This document shows positions 39,933-51,366 of a stretch of DNA of 64,000 nucleotides, piece after piece (the first letter of the stretch is position 1; the number at the start of each line of letters is the position of its first letter). The stretch is from the NCBI GenBank assembly GCA_905221605.1, contig CAJNDS010000424.1, positions 437,978 through 501,977 of the forward strand, read 5' to 3'. The translations under genes were made by a program, and so were the position numbers. Source of the stretch: Symbiodinium natans. Taxonomy: Eukaryota > Sar > Dinophyceae > Suessiales > Symbiodiniaceae. The notes beneath the pieces were generated by a model. The model was not told where the DNA came from. It saw nothing but the letters and a program-made list of their open reading frames with translations, and made no database searches.

Positions 39933-40147
39933 GTGCTTGGGATGTTTGCTATGTGTCCCTTGTGTTGGGCCGGATAGGGCCCTATTTTGGAGGTATCAGT
40001 GGGGTCCAGCCAACAGCCTCAGTTGAACAAATCCTCAATCTAGCCCGGCTTCTCGCTTGCCTACCAAGTTCCCTGACACCTGAAGAGCACTTTGAGGTTT
40101 CGTGGCTCCTTGTTGATAGTTGGGATTGTCTGCGGCGATGGTTGTAA
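39933..40147 (+). CDS. Possible exon, conserved in three cluster 2 units
   Basis: Acceptor-like GATTTTTTCGGCAG precedes a frame reading AWDVCYVSLVLGRIGPYFGG, then LARLLACLPSSLTPEEHFEV and WDCLRRWL to a stop. The related frames at 45261 and 53195 differ by a few residues, while cluster 1 has a TAG in the same place. It may be an exon of the unit's gene or a chance frame in a conserved repeat. Confidence 0.25.
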
Positions 40148-41102
40148 GGAGGCTTGACAGCCGATGACTGCAATATGCCTGCAATCGGACTCCGCCTGCT
40201 AGCTAGTCCGATTCCCAAAGACGAATCCCTGCCATGCCACTTGCAAACCTTAAGCCCTAAACCCTCAATGACTCAACCCTACACCCTTTGTGCAGATGCA
40301 GCCCGCGGCCCCTTCCCCTTGGCAGCCTTGTCCTTCGGACTGTACTGGGGCATAGCTGCCCAAGATGCAGCGCCTTCAGCTCAGCCAAGCAGAGCGAGGA
40401 ACATACATCTGCAATCCCTGTGAACGCTGGCGCCTATTCCCCTGGAAGAAGCAAAGCTTCAGCCAAGAGCCACCTGACACAGGCGCCAGCGCCTTCCGCC
40501 TCTCGCTGCGACTTCGCACGCAAGGTGAATCTGGCCGTTTAGCCGTTAGGCGGTTTGGGGCTTCGGGTTGATCTTTTTTCCCGTGTTAATTGAGGAAGCT
40601 TCGGCTTAAGGTTTCAGGGGGTGCCTAGTCGGGTCTGCAGCGAGCCTCGCTCTTGTAGATGCAAAACAACTGGAAATGCTTGTAAGCAGAGCGAATTTAG
40701 GAAATACATGTATCTATAATATCAAACCTCAGGAAAGAATTTTATCGTTCTGGCTCGGACCAGTCGTGCCGCAGCAACAGACATCAGAGAGTAGAGTGAC
40801 AGTAGCGATGGCAGTCGGAAGAGGTTAGTTAGGGTTTACGGTGCGGTGTGTCATGGGTCTGAAGGTAGCGAAAAGTTTCTTGCAGCGTCTGCGGCTCAGC
40901 CACACAGAGCGAGCAACAGATCTTGAACTGCACTCAGAAATCGTTGGGGCTGTTTACCTTTGGGTCTTCAGAACAGCTATAGGTCCCATCGCCGGGGCCA
41001 CTGTGGGCCACCCTGAAAGCGAGATTCCATTCCAAGGGCTTCTTGCGTAGAGGCACGACGAGTTCCACATCTAGTTCCATTCAGTTGGGGATTCTGCGGG
41101 CC

Positions 41103-41750
41103 ATGAGGCCCTGCGAAAGGGCCGCTTGCCGCCACTGTGGTCTTCGGCTTGGTCTGTTCGGAGTGAACGGGCTGGGCGTGGCACGTCGCTGGCACGAGGC
41201 GAGGTGCCCTGCCCGCTCCGTCATTGCCTGCGCAGACCAAGCTACACCTACACCACCAGAAGAGGTACCCTATCCTGACACCGCTGAGATGGCGACGGGC
41301 AGAGACCTGCTGCCACAGGTCGACTGCAACGTGGACATGGCGGAGCTGTCGGTGGAGGCGATGATGCAAACATTATTCATGAGTAAGGAGGACCTTCTCA
41401 AGCTGCACGAAGTGAACCCGGAGCTATTCCGGGAGGTCCTGAATTATGTGGTGGTCACCTGGCGCCCCGGGGCATTCTCCGGAGCCCCGCTGCGCCCAGC
41501 CTTGGGGCTGGGTCCGGGTCCTGGCGAGGCCACCGTCGTCGTCAGGGCCTTTGTGCCCGCACTCCGAGACATTTGTGAGCAGCACGTATCCCTAGAGTGC
41601 CTGGACAATCAACTTGTGAAGTCTGCGCAATATGACGAGATGGTGGATTTTGGGGAGGACCTGCGCGAGGTCGCTTTGCAGAGATGCCTGCAGCTGCAGC
41701 AGGTAGCACGCCGACTGGGGTCCGGGTGTGCAAGCCGTGGGGGTGGTTAA
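41103..41750 (+). CDS. C2HC-finger-like family protein, cluster 2 copy 2
   Basis: This 215-residue core has the finger intact. It reads NVDMAELSVEAMMQTLFMSK, then LLKLHEVNPELF and LECLDNQLVKS. The frame is also open upstream to about 41043 (RRGTTSSTSSSIQLGILRA), a segment shared by several cluster 2 copies but not in a constant frame further out. Confidence 0.55.
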   Translation: MRPCERAACRHCGLRLGLFGVNGLGVARRWHEARCPARSVIACADQATPTPPEEVPYPDTAEMATGRDLLPQVDCNVDMAELSVEAMMQTLFMSKEDLLKLHEVNPELFREVLNYVVVTWRPGAFSGAPLRPALGLGPGPGEATVVVRAFVPALRDICEQHVSLECLDNQLVKSAQYDEMVDFGEDLREVALQRCLQLQQVARRLGSGCASRGGG

Positions 41751-41993
41751 ACCACCCCAGTCGCCCGCGTTGTCCAAGACATCGGACAGGAGTTTCAGCG
41801 GACAAGTTCCGTGAGCCTGAACTGCCACCCCGCTAGGGAAATTGCAGAAGCGGCATGTACTAAGCAGGCCCTGCACTTCAGCCGTCGCAAGTCCTAAATC
41901 CCCAAACGGTCCTCGAGCTTTAAACGGAACGGGCTCTGGGCGCGCTGGGTCTTGGTCCCTCAAAGAAACAAGCTTCAGCCAAGCGACAGCTAC

Positions 41994-42051
41994 ATGACGC
42001 AGGCGCCAGCGTCTCTGGCCGTCGCTCTCGGCGATTTCGCGTGCGCGCCAG
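41994..42051 (+). CDS. Candidate exon 1, cluster 2 unit 1
   Basis: MTQAPASLAVALGDFACAP plus one base, donor G|GTGAACC. The following intron-like stretch begins with a G-rich run (42087-42106) and then departs from the longer form seen at 47.5 and 51.4 kb. Confidence 0.3.
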
Positions 42052-42794
42052 GTGAACCTTCGCATTTAGGGTTGAGGATGTTCGGGGAGGGGCGGGGGGC
42101 GGGGGGATTTGAGATCAAATTTTGGGGTTTAGGGTTTAGAGTTTAAGGCTCCGGCGAATATCTGGGTCGGCTAAACCCAGGTTCTCGACACAAGAAGCCA
42201 GAAACCGGAAAGCCTTACGGGGCCAGTTTTTCGTACGGGTGCTTACATAACTGTGGAGCCCATATAAGCCCCAAATTCGGAGTCCAAAGGCCCTTGTTCC
42301 ACGAAGCCAACTAAACCAAAAGCGGGGGTATCCCTTTTTTGGGGGTATTAGTAGGGGTCTTGTTCGAGGGAAGCGTATCCCCTGAAATGGTGGTCCCTTC
42401 CTTGCGGGTAGGAATCCTAAAAGCTTCCCCGAACCCTAAACCCTAGACCTGTTTGGGTCGAGGGGTTTAGGGTTGGGGCCCGCGCCCGATGTCGACCTCG
42501 TCCGACCGAAGCCAGTGATGCAGGCACTCGAAAGTTCAGGGAACTAAGATGCAGAGGCTATCAGGGCTCTTTATAGGGCTTAGAGGGTTTGGGGCTCGGA
42601 CTGCGGGTTTTGGAGTTTGGTTCAGATTTTTTCGGCAGGTGCTTGGGATGTTTGCTATGTGTCCCTTGTGTTGGGCCGGATAGGGCCCTATTTTGGAGGT
42701 ATCAGTGGACCCCTGAAGAGCACTTTGAGGTTTCGTGGCTCCTTGTTGATAGCGGCGATGGTTGTAAGGAGGCTTGACAGCCGATGATTGCAAT

Positions 42795-43140
42795 ATGCCT
42801 GCAATCGGGCTCCGCCTGCTAGCTAGTCCGATTCCCAAAGACGAATCCCTGCCATGCTACTTGCAAACCTTAAGCCCTAAACCCTCAATGACTCAACCCT
42901 ACACCCTTTGTGCAGATGCAGCCCGCGGCCCCTTCCCCTTGGCAGCCTTGTCCTTCGGACTGTACTGGGGCATAGCTGCCCAAGATGCAGCGCCTTCAGC
43001 TCAGCCAAGCAGAGCGAGGAACATCTGCAATCCCTGTGAACGCTGGTGCCTATTACCCTGGAAGAAGCAAAGCTTCAGCCAAGAGCCACCTGACACAGGC
43101 GCCAGCGCCTTTCGCCTCTCGCTGCGACTTCGCACGCAAG
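42795..43140 (+). CDS. Possible exon with hydrophobic segment, open in this unit
   Basis: An ATG and 115 codons lead to a donor-like CAAG|GTGAATC. The residues include FPLAALSFGLYWGIAAQDA, hydrophobic enough for a signal or membrane segment, then ICNPCERW with a C-X2-C, and SFSQEPPDTGASAFRLSL. The stretch CAGCTCAGCCAAGCAGAGCGAGGAACAT resembles the finger-1 leader of the gene core (CGGCTCAGCCACACAGAGCGAGCAACAT), so it may be an older duplicate of it. The equivalent frame is broken at 40.4, 45.7, 49.6 and 53.6 kb, which lowers confidence. Confidence 0.3.
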
Positions 43141-43724
43141 GTGAATCTGGCCGTTTAGCCGTTAGGCGGTTTGGGGCTTCGGGTTGATCTTTTTTCCCGT
43201 GTTAATTGAGGAAGCTTCGGCTTAAGGTTTCAGGGGGTGCCTAGTCGGGTCTGCAGCGAGCCTCGCTCTTGTAGATGCAAAACAACTGGAAATGCTTGTA
43301 AGAAGAGCGAATTTAGGAAATACATGTATCTATAATATCAAACCTCAGGAAAGAATTTTATCGTTCTGGCTCGGACCAGTCGTGCCGCAGCAACAGACAT
43401 CAGAGAGTAGAGTGACAGTAGCGATGGCAGTCGGAAGAGGTTAGTTAGGGTTTACGGTGCGGTGTGTCATGGGTCTGAAGGTATAGCGAAAAGTTTCTTG
43501 CAGCGTCTGCGGCTCAGCCACACAGAGCGAGCAACATATCGATCTTGAACTGCACTCAGAAAGGGTTGGGGCTGTTTACCTTTGGGTCTTCAGAACAGCT
43601 ATAGGTCCCATCGCCGGGGCCACTGTGGGCCACCCTGAAAGCGAGATTCCATTCCAAGGGCTTCTTGCGTAGAGGCACGACGAGTTCCACATCTAGTTCC
43701 ATTCAGTTGGGGATTCTGCGGGCC

Positions 43725-44372
43725 ATGAGGCCCTGCGAAAGGGCCGCTTGCCGCCACTGTGGTCTTCGGCTTGGTCTGTTCGGAGTGAACGGGCTGGGCG
43801 TGGCACGTCGCTGGCACGAGGCGAGGTGCCCTGCCCGCTCCGTCATTGCCTGCGCAGACCAAGCTACACCTACACCACCAGAAGAGGTACCCTATCCTGA
43901 CACCGCTGAGATGGCGACGGGCAGAGACCTGCTGCCACAGGTCGACTGCAACGTGGACATGGCGGAGCTGTCGGTGGAGGCGATGATGCAAACATTCTTC
44001 ATGAGCAAGGAGGACCTTCTCAAGCTGCACGAAGTGAACCCGGAGCTATTCCGGGAGGTCCTGAATTATGTGGTGGTCACCTGGCGCCCCGGGGCATTCT
44101 CCGGAGCCCCGCTGCGCCCAGCCTTGGGGCTGGGTCCGGGTCCTGGCGAGGCCACCGTCGTCGTTAGGGCCTTTGTGCCCGCACTCCGAGACATTTGTGA
44201 GCAGCACGTATCCCTAGAGTGCCTGGACAATCAACTTGTGAAGTCTGCGCAATATGACGACATGGTGGATTTTGGGGAGGACCTGCGCGAGGTCGCTTTG
44301 CAGAGATGCCTGCAGCTGCAGCAGGTAGCACGCCGACTGGGGTCCGGGTGTGCAAGCCGTGGGGGTGGTTAA
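43725..44372 (+). CDS. C2HC-finger-like family protein, cluster 2 copy 3
   Basis: This 215-residue core differs from the copy at 41103 by about two residues (MQTFFMSK for MQTLFMSK, YDDMVD for YDEMVD) plus silent changes. The upstream leader has lost bases (GGGTCTTCAGAACAG), so any longer frame is closed here. This supports the core ATG as the start. Confidence 0.55.
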   Translation: MRPCERAACRHCGLRLGLFGVNGLGVARRWHEARCPARSVIACADQATPTPPEEVPYPDTAEMATGRDLLPQVDCNVDMAELSVEAMMQTFFMSKEDLLKLHEVNPELFREVLNYVVVTWRPGAFSGAPLRPALGLGPGPGEATVVVRAFVPALRDICEQHVSLECLDNQLVKSAQYDDMVDFGEDLREVALQRCLQLQQVARRLGSGCASRGGG

Positions 44373-44615
44373 ACCACCCCAGTCGCCCGCGTTGTCCAAG
44401 ACATCGGACGGGAGTTTCACCGGACAAGTTCCGTGAGCCTGAACTGCCACCCCGCTAGGGAAATTGCAGAAGCGGCATGTACTAAGCAGGCCCTGCACTT
44501 CAGCCGTCGCAAGTCCTAAATCCCCAAACGGTCCTCGAGCTTTAAACGGAACGGGCTCTGGGCGCGCTGGGTCTTGGTCCCTCAAAGAAACAAGCTTCAG
44601 CCAAGCGACAGCTAC

Positions 44616-44673
44616 ATGACGCAGGCGCCAGCGTCTCTGGCCGTCGCTCTCGGCGATTTCGCGTGCGCGCCAG
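44616..44673 (+). CDS. Candidate exon 1, cluster 2 unit 2
   Basis: Identical to the exon at 41994, with the same donor and G-rich run. Confidence 0.3.
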
Positions 44674-45260
44674 GTGAACCTTCGCATTTAGGGTTGAGGA
44701 TGTTCGGGGAGGGGCGGGGGGCGGGGGGATTTGAGATCAAATTTTGGGGTTTAGGGTTTAGAGTTTAAGGCTCCGGCGAATATCTGGGTCGGCTAAACCC
44801 AGGTTCTCGACACAAGAAGCCAGAAACCGGAAAGCCTTACGGGGCCAGTTTTTCGTACGGGTGCTTACATAACTGTGGAGCCCATATAAGCCCCAAATTC
44901 GGAGTCCAAAGGCCCTTGTTCCACGAAGCCAACTAAACCAAAAGCGGGGGTATCCCTTTTTTGGGGGTATTAGTAGGGGTCTTGTTCGAGGGAAGCGTAT
45001 CCCCTGAAATGGTGGTCCCTTCCTTGCGGGTAGGAATCCTAAAAGCTTCCCCGAACCCTAAACCCTAGACCTGTTTGGGTCGAGGGGTTTAGGGTTGGGG
45101 CCCGCGCCCGATGTCGACTTCGTCCGACCGAAGCCAGTGATGCAGGCATTTGAAAGTTCAGGGAACTAAGATGCAGAGGCTATCAGGGCTCTTTATAGGG
45201 CTTAGAGGGTTTGGGGCTCGGACTGCGGGTTTTGGAGTTTGGTTCAGATTTTTTCGGCAG

Positions 45261-45475
45261 GTGCTTGGGATGTTTGCTATGTGTCCCTTGTGTTGGGCCG
45301 GATAGGGCCCTATTTTGGAGGTATCAGTGGGGTCCAGCCAACAGACTCAGTTAAACAAATCCTCAATCTAGCCCGGCTTCTCGCTTGCCTACCAAGTTCC
45401 CTGAGCCTTGAAGAGCACTTTGAGGTTTCGTGGCTCCTTGTTGATAGTTGGGATTGTCTGCGACGATGGTTGTAA
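45261..45475 (+). CDS. Possible exon, cluster 2 unit 2
   Basis: This is a relative of 39933-40147 after the same TTTTTTCGGCAG acceptor-like site. It reads SGVQPTDSVKQILNLARLLA and ends WDCLRRWL. Confidence 0.25.
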
Positions 45476-46499
45476 GGAGGCTTGACAGCCGATGATTGCA
45501 ATATGCCTGCAATCGGGCTCCGCCTGTTAGCTAGTCCGATTCCCAAAGACGAATCCCTGCCATGCTACTTGCAAACCTTAAGCCCTAAACCCTCAATGAC
45601 TCAACCCTACACCCTTTGTGCAGATGCAGCCCGCGGCCCCTTCCCCTTGGCAGCCTTGTCCTTCGGACTGTACTGGGGCATAGCTGCCCAAGATGAAGCG
45701 CCTTCAGCTCAGCCAAGCAGAGCGAGGAACATACCTTGAACTGCAATCCCTGTGAACGCTGGTGCATATTCCCCTGAAAGAAGCAAAGCTTCAGCCAAGA
45801 GCCACCCACCTGACACAGGCGCCAGCGCCTTTCGCCTCTCGCTCTCGGCGACTTCGCAGACACGCAAGGTGAATCTGGCCGTTTAGCCTTGAGGAGTGGC
45901 AGGCGGTTTGGGGCTTTGGGTTGATCTTTTTCCCATGTTTTGAGGGTTGAAGCTTCGGCTTAAGGTTTCAGGGTTTGGGTGCCTAGTCTTCTGGGTCTGC
46001 AGCCAGCCTCGGGTGTTTCCCTCGCTCTTGTAGGGCAATGCAAAACAACTGGAAATGCTTGTAAGAAGAGCGAATTTAGGAAATACATGTTGTATCTATA
46101 ATATAAAACCTCAGGAAAGAATTTTGAATCGTTATGGCTCGGTACAACCAGTCGTGCCGGAGCAACACACGTCAGAGAGTAGAGTGACAGTAGCGAGGGC
46201 AGTCGGAAGAGGTTAGTTAGGGTTTACGGCGCGGTGTGTCATGGGGCTGAAGGTATAGCGAAAAGTTTCTTGCAGCGTCTGCGGCTCAGCCACACAGAGC
46301 GAGCAACATATCGATCTTGAACTGCACTCAGAAAGGGTTGGGGCTGTTTACCTTTGGGTCTTATCTCAGAACAGCTATAGGTCCCATCGCCGGGGCCACT
46401 GTGGGCCACCCTGAAAGCGAGATTCCTTCCAGGGGCTTCTTGCGTAGAGGCACGACGAGTTCCACATCTAGTTCCATTCAGTTGGGGATTCTGCGGGCC

Positions 46500-47147
46500 A
46501 TGAGGCCCTGCGAAAGGGCCGCTTGCCGCCACTGTGGTCTTCGGCTTGGTCTGTTCGGAGTGACCGGGCTGGGCGTGGCACGTCGCTGGCACGAGGCGAG
46601 GTGCCCTGCCCGCTCCGTCATTGCCTGCGCAGACCAAGCTACACCTACACCACCAGAAGAGGCACCCTATCCTGACACCGCTGAGATGGCGACGGGCAGA
46701 GACCTGCTGCCACAGGTCGATTGCAACGTGGACATGGCGGAGCTTCCGGTGGAGGCGATGGTGCAAACTCTGTTCATGAGTAAGGCGGACCTTGTCCAAC
46801 TGCATGCAACGAACCCGGAGCTGTGCCGGGAGGTCCTGAATTATGTGGTGGTCACCTGGCGCCCCGGGGCATTCTCCGGAGCCCCGCTGCGCCCAGCCTT
46901 GGGGCTGGGTCCGGGTCCTGGCGAGGCCACCGTCGTCGTTAGGGCCTTTATGCCCGCACTCCGAGACATTTGTGAGCAGCACATATCCCTAGAGTGCTTG
47001 GAAGATCAACTTGTGAAGTCTGCGCAATATGACGAGATGGTGAATTTTGGGGAGGACCTGCACGAGGTCGCCCTGGCAAGATGCGTGCAGCTTCAGCAGG
47101 TAGCACGCCGATTAGGGTCCGGGTGTGCAAGCCGTGGGGGTGGTTAA
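46500..47147 (+). CDS. C2HC-finger-like family protein, cluster 2 copy 4
   Basis: This 215-residue core has MSKADLVQLHATNPELCREV and LECLEDQLVKS, and VTGLGVARRW in the finger loop. In this copy the frame is open without a stop from the TTTCTTGCAG acceptor at 46275 (SAAQPHRASN, then ILNCTQKGLGLFTFGSY) right through to the stop. This is the frame predicted by splicing from exon 2-type exons. It is the best candidate for a complete multi-exon copy, although the exon 2 equivalent near 46033 meets a TAA after about 22 codons. Confidence 0.55.
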   Translation: MRPCERAACRHCGLRLGLFGVTGLGVARRWHEARCPARSVIACADQATPTPPEEAPYPDTAEMATGRDLLPQVDCNVDMAELPVEAMVQTLFMSKADLVQLHATNPELCREVLNYVVVTWRPGAFSGAPLRPALGLGPGPGEATVVVRAFMPALRDICEQHISLECLEDQLVKSAQYDEMVNFGEDLHEVALARCVQLQQVARRLGSGCASRGGG

Positions 47148-47391
47148 ACCACCCCAGTCGCCCGCGTTGTCCAAGACATCGGACGGGAGTTTCACCGGAC
47201 AAGTTCCGTAAGCACTGAACTGCCACCCCGCTAGGGAAATTGCAGAAGCGGCATGTACTAAGCAGGCCCTGCACTTCAGCCGTCGCAAGTCCTAAATCCC
47301 CAAACGGTCCTCGAGCTTTAAACGGAACGGGCTCTGGGCGCGCTGGGTCCTGGTCCCTCGAAGAAACAAGCTACAGCCAAGCGACAGCTAC

Positions 47392-47449
47392 ATGACGCAG
47401 GCGCCAGCGTCTCTGGCCGTCGCTCTCGGCGACTTCGCATGCGCGCCAG
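47392..47449 (+). CDS. Candidate exon 1, cluster 2 unit 3
   Basis: Same reading as at 41994, donor G|GTGAACC, with a pure G tract of about 14 (47491-47505) in the presumed intron. Confidence 0.3.
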
Positions 47450-50421
47450 GTGAACCTTCCCATTTAGGGTTGAGGAAGTTCGGGGAGAGGCGGGGGGGGG
47501 GGGGGGTTAGGCAGTTTAGGGTTCGAGCTTTGGGGTGAGGATTAACGTTTCGGCTTCAGGTGTCAGGGTTTGCGCGCGTAGCCTTCCGGTTCTACTGCCG
47601 GCCTCGGGTGTTTTCCTCTTCTAGACAGCTGGCAACGCTTGCAAGAAGAGTGACCTTACAAAACCCGAGTGAAGGTAGTTTGGCTCGGTACAACCAGTCA
47701 TTCCAGCTGCAGGAGCAGCACGCATCAGAGTAGAGTATCAGTGTAGTGATGCGAGTCGGAAGAGGCTAGGCTTTAGGGCTTCATGTGGCTCCAAGTCGCG
47801 CTTTGATGCACCGGCTTTGTTGTGATTTCTTGCCGCTTTAGGGCTAAGTTGAAAGGGGATGAGGGGCTGTGTAGGCTAGGCTTGGGAAGGGCGCCCCCCA
47901 AAGCAAAGCACGTTGGACTTGAACCCGTGTCCAGGAACCCTTTGAACTCCTGAGCTTCCAACCCCAGGTCGGTTTAGGGTTTAGGGTTTAGGGTTTATAA
48001 GTTTTCGGGTATAGGGTTCAGGAGGGTTGAGGGTTTAGGGTTTAGGGTGACTCGAAGGTCCGGCCCCCGAGCCTTGTAACCCGACGAGGCCCCTGTGAAC
48101 CATCGACCTCGACCACCCAGCCTCAAACCCCAAAGCCCTACACCCCAACAAAGCTTAACCCTATGAGCCCCAAACACTCAGCCCTGGTCCCTAAACCCTG
48201 TAGACCTCGAACCCTAAAACCTAAACCCCAACCCTGGACCCTAAACCCTAAACCCCAAACCCTGCCCTGAATCTTTGAACCCTGCCTCCAGCATCGGATC
48301 GTTGTAGGTCGCTCGGCATGCCATCGCTGCGTCGTGCAGTCAGCGGCCGAGGGGGTGTGGGTTTAAGGTTGAAGCTGAAAGGGCTTAGGTTTTGGCGGTT
48401 TTGGGGCTTTAGGGTTCATGAATAAAGTAACCCTCTATAATTAGGCGTTTTGGCTTTGGTGATTCGTGTTTATAGGGGTTGAGGGGTCCAGGAGTTGTGG
48501 ATTCGGGTTGAATTAGGGTTTGGCACGTAGAATTTCAGGGCACTGATTTAAGGGGCTTGGGGATTACGGGTCTAGGTGCATAAGAGGGCTGAGGGTTTAC
48601 AGGTGCCCGGTGTGGCTTCGGCTTGACGGTGGAGCGCCGGTCTTAGCTCACGAAAGCACGGTGTACGTCTTTGGGGTAGAAGCCCTATAGCCTCTTTCGT
48701 TCGCAAGCCCCACAGGGTTCGGGGTCTAGGGTTTACAAGGCTTCTGGCTCCCGGGAATTTCTCGGTCCGTTCCCCTTCATCCAGGGGAGGGGGAGGGGGG
48801 GAGGGTGGGGCCTACAAAAACCACATATAAGCCCCAAATTCGGTGTCCAAAGGCCCTGGTTCCACGAAGCCAACTAAACCAAAAGCGGGGGTATTCCTTT
48901 TTGGGGGTATTATAGTAGGGAACTTGATCGAGGGAAGCGCATCCCCTGAAATGGTGGTCCCTTCCTTGCGGGTAGGAATCCTAACAGCTTCCCCGAACCC
49001 TAAACCCTAGACCTGTTTGGGTCGAGGGGTTTAGGATTGGGGCCCGCGCCCGAGGTCGACCTTGTCCGACCGAAGCCAGTGAGGCAGGCACTCGAAAGTT
49101 CAGGGAACTAAGATGAAGAGGCTATCAGGGCTCTTTATAGGGCTTAGAGGGTTTGGCGGGTTTTGGAGTTTGGTTCAGATTTTTTCGGCAGGTGCTTGGG
49201 ATGTTTGCTATGTGTCCCTTGTGTTGGGCCGGATAGGGCCCTATTTTGGAGGTATCAGTGGGGTCCAGCCAACTCAGTTTTTCAAATCCTCAAGCTAGCC
49301 CGGCCTCTCGATTGCCTACCAAGTTCCCTGAGCCCTGAAGAGCACTTTGAGGTTGTTGATAGTTGGGATTGTCTGCGGCGATGGTTGTAAGGAGGCTTGA
49401 CAGCCGATGATTGCAATATGCCTGCAATCGGACTCCGCCTGTTAGCTAGTCCGATTCCCAAAGACGAATCACTGCCATGCTAGTTGCAAACCTTAAGCCC
49501 TAAACCCTCAATGACTCAACCCTACACCCTTTGTGCAGATGCAGCCCGCGGCCCCTTCCCCTTGGCAGCCTTGTCCTTCGGACTGTACTGCATGGGGCAT
49601 AGCTGCCCAAGATGCAGCGCCTTCAGTTCAGCCAAGCAGAGCGAGGAACATACCTTGAACTGCAATCCCTGTGAACGCTGGTGCATATTCCCCCGAAAGA
49701 AGCAAAGCTTCAGCCAAGAGCCACCCACCTGACACAGGCGCCAGCGCCTTTCGCCTCTCGCTCTCGGCGACTTCGCAGACACGCAAGGTGAATCTGGCCG
49801 TTTAGCCTTTAGGAGTGTCAGGCGGTTTGGGGCTTTGGGTTGATCTTTTTCCCGTGTTTTGAGGGTTGAAGCTTCGGCTTAAGGTTTCAGGGTTTGGGTG
49901 CCTAGTCTTCTGGGTCTGCAGCCAGCCTCGGGTGTTTCCCGAGCTCTTGTAGGGCAATGCAAAACAACTGGAAATGCTTGTAAGAAGAGCGAATTTAGGA
50001 AATACATGTTGTATCTATAATATAAAACCTCAGGAAAGAATTTTTAATCGTTATGGCTCGGTACAACCAGTCGTGCCGGAGCAACACACGTCAGAGAGCA
50101 GAGTGACACCAGCGATGGCAGTCGGAAGAGGTTAGTTAGGGTTTACGGTGCGGTGTGTCATGGGGCTGAAGGTAGCGAAAAGTTTCTTGCAGCGTGTGCG
50201 GCTCAGCCACACAGAGCGAGCAACATATCGATCTTGAACTGCACTCAGAAAGGGTTGGGGCTGTTTACCTTTGGGTCTTATCTCAGAGCAGCTATAGGTC
50301 CCATCGCCGGGGCCACCGTGGGCCAGCCACCCTGAAAGCGAGATTCCATTCCAAGGGCTTCTTGCGTAGAGGCACGACGAGTTCCACATCTAGTTCCATT
50401 CAGTTGGGGATTCTGCGGGCC

Positions 50422-51069
50422 ATGAGGCCCTGCGAAAGGGCCGCTTGCCGCCACTGTGGTCTTCGGCTTGGTCTGTTCGGAGTGAACGGGCTGGGCGTGG
50501 CACGTCGCTGGCACGAGGCGAGGTGCCCTGCCCGCTCGGCCATTGCCTGCGCAGAACCAGCTACACCTACACCGCCAGAAGAGGTACCCTATCCTGACAC
50601 CGCTGAGATGGCGACGGGCAGAGACCTGTTGCCACAGGTCGATTGCAACGTGGACATGGCGCAGCTTCCGGTGGAGGCGATGGTGCAAACTCTGTTCATG
50701 AGTAAGGCGGACCTTGTCCAACTGCATGCAGCGAACCCGGAGCTGTGCCGGGAGGTCCTGAATTATGTGGTGGTCACCTGGCGCCCCGGGGCATTCTCCG
50801 GAGCCCCGCTGCGCCCAGCCTTGGGGCTGGGTCCGGGTCCTGGCGAGGCCACCGTCGTCGTTAGGGCCTTTGTGCCCGCACTCCGAGACATTTGTGAGCA
50901 GCACATATCCCTAGAGTGCGTGGAAGATCAACTTGTGAAGTCTGCGCAATATGACGAGATGGTGAATTTTGGGGAGGACCTGCACGAGGTCGCCCTGGAG
51001 AGATGCGTGCAGCTTCAGCAGGTAGCACGCCGATTGGGGTCCGGGTGTGCAAGCCGTGGGGGTGGTTAA
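50422..51069 (+). CDS. C2HC-finger-like family protein, cluster 2 copy 5
   Basis: This 215-residue core has LECVEDQLVKS and NVDMAQLPVEAMVQTLFMSK. The frame is open back to 50176 and includes CGSATQSEQH, but four extra bases (GCCAGCCACC for GCCACC) put the upstream reading in a different frame from the copy at 46500. The peptide between is therefore unrelated (GAVYLWVLSQSSYRSHRRG). Confidence 0.55.
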   Translation: MRPCERAACRHCGLRLGLFGVNGLGVARRWHEARCPARSAIACAEPATPTPPEEVPYPDTAEMATGRDLLPQVDCNVDMAQLPVEAMVQTLFMSKADLVQLHAANPELCREVLNYVVVTWRPGAFSGAPLRPALGLGPGPGEATVVVRAFVPALRDICEQHISLECVEDQLVKSAQYDEMVNFGEDLHEVALERCVQLQQVARRLGSGCASRGGG

Positions 51070-51308
51070 ACCACCCCAGTCGCCCGCGTTGTCCAAGACA
51101 TCGGACGGGAGTTTCACCGGACAAGTTCCGTAAGCACTGAACTGCCCCGCGCTAGGGAAATTGCAGAAGCGGCATGTACTAAGCAGGCCCTGCACATCAG
51201 CCGTCGCTAGTCCTAAATCCCCAAACGGTCCTCGAGCTTTAAACGGAACGGTGGGCGCGCTGGGTCCTGGTCCCTCGAAGAAACAAGCTACAGCCAAGCG
51301 ACAGCTAC

Positions 51309-51366
51309 ATGACGCAGGCGCCAGCGTCTCTGGCCGTTGCTCTCGGCGACTTCGCATGCGCGCCAG
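51309..51366 (+). CDS. Candidate exon 1, cluster 2 unit 4
   Basis: Same reading as at 41994; the presumed intron has a G tract of about 12 near 51409-51420. Confidence 0.3.

Larger units (their letters stand above)
40151..42770 (+). repeat. Cluster 2 tandem unit 1 (2.62 kb)
   Basis: Unit starts are set at the shared phrase GGCTTGACAGCCGATGA (40151, 42771, 45479, 49394, 53409). This unit and the next are almost identical from 40151 to about 42690. It holds an exon-like stretch (40.2-40.5 kb), the gene leader, the gene core, exon 1 of the next copy, and a spacer with no supported gene (42060-42770). Confidence 0.9.
42771..45478 (+). repeat. Cluster 2 tandem unit 2 (2.71 kb)
   Basis: It is nearly identical to unit 1 at an offset of about 2620-2622 bases. 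Differences include a few bases in the exon-like stretch that remove a frameshift (42795-43140), and about 85 extra bases around 45330-45410 that unit 1 lacks at its right end. 44680-45230 contains no supported gene. Confidence 0.9.
45479..49393 (+). repeat. Cluster 2 tandem unit 3 (3.9 kb)
   Basis: It is longer than units 1 and 2 because it retains about 1.3 kb (47.5-48.8 kb) of spacer. This spacer includes TTTAGGG tracts (47970-48050), CCCTAAA tracts (48180-48265) and a segment related to 19.4-20.8 kb. No gene is supported in 47450-49390. Confidence 0.85.
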
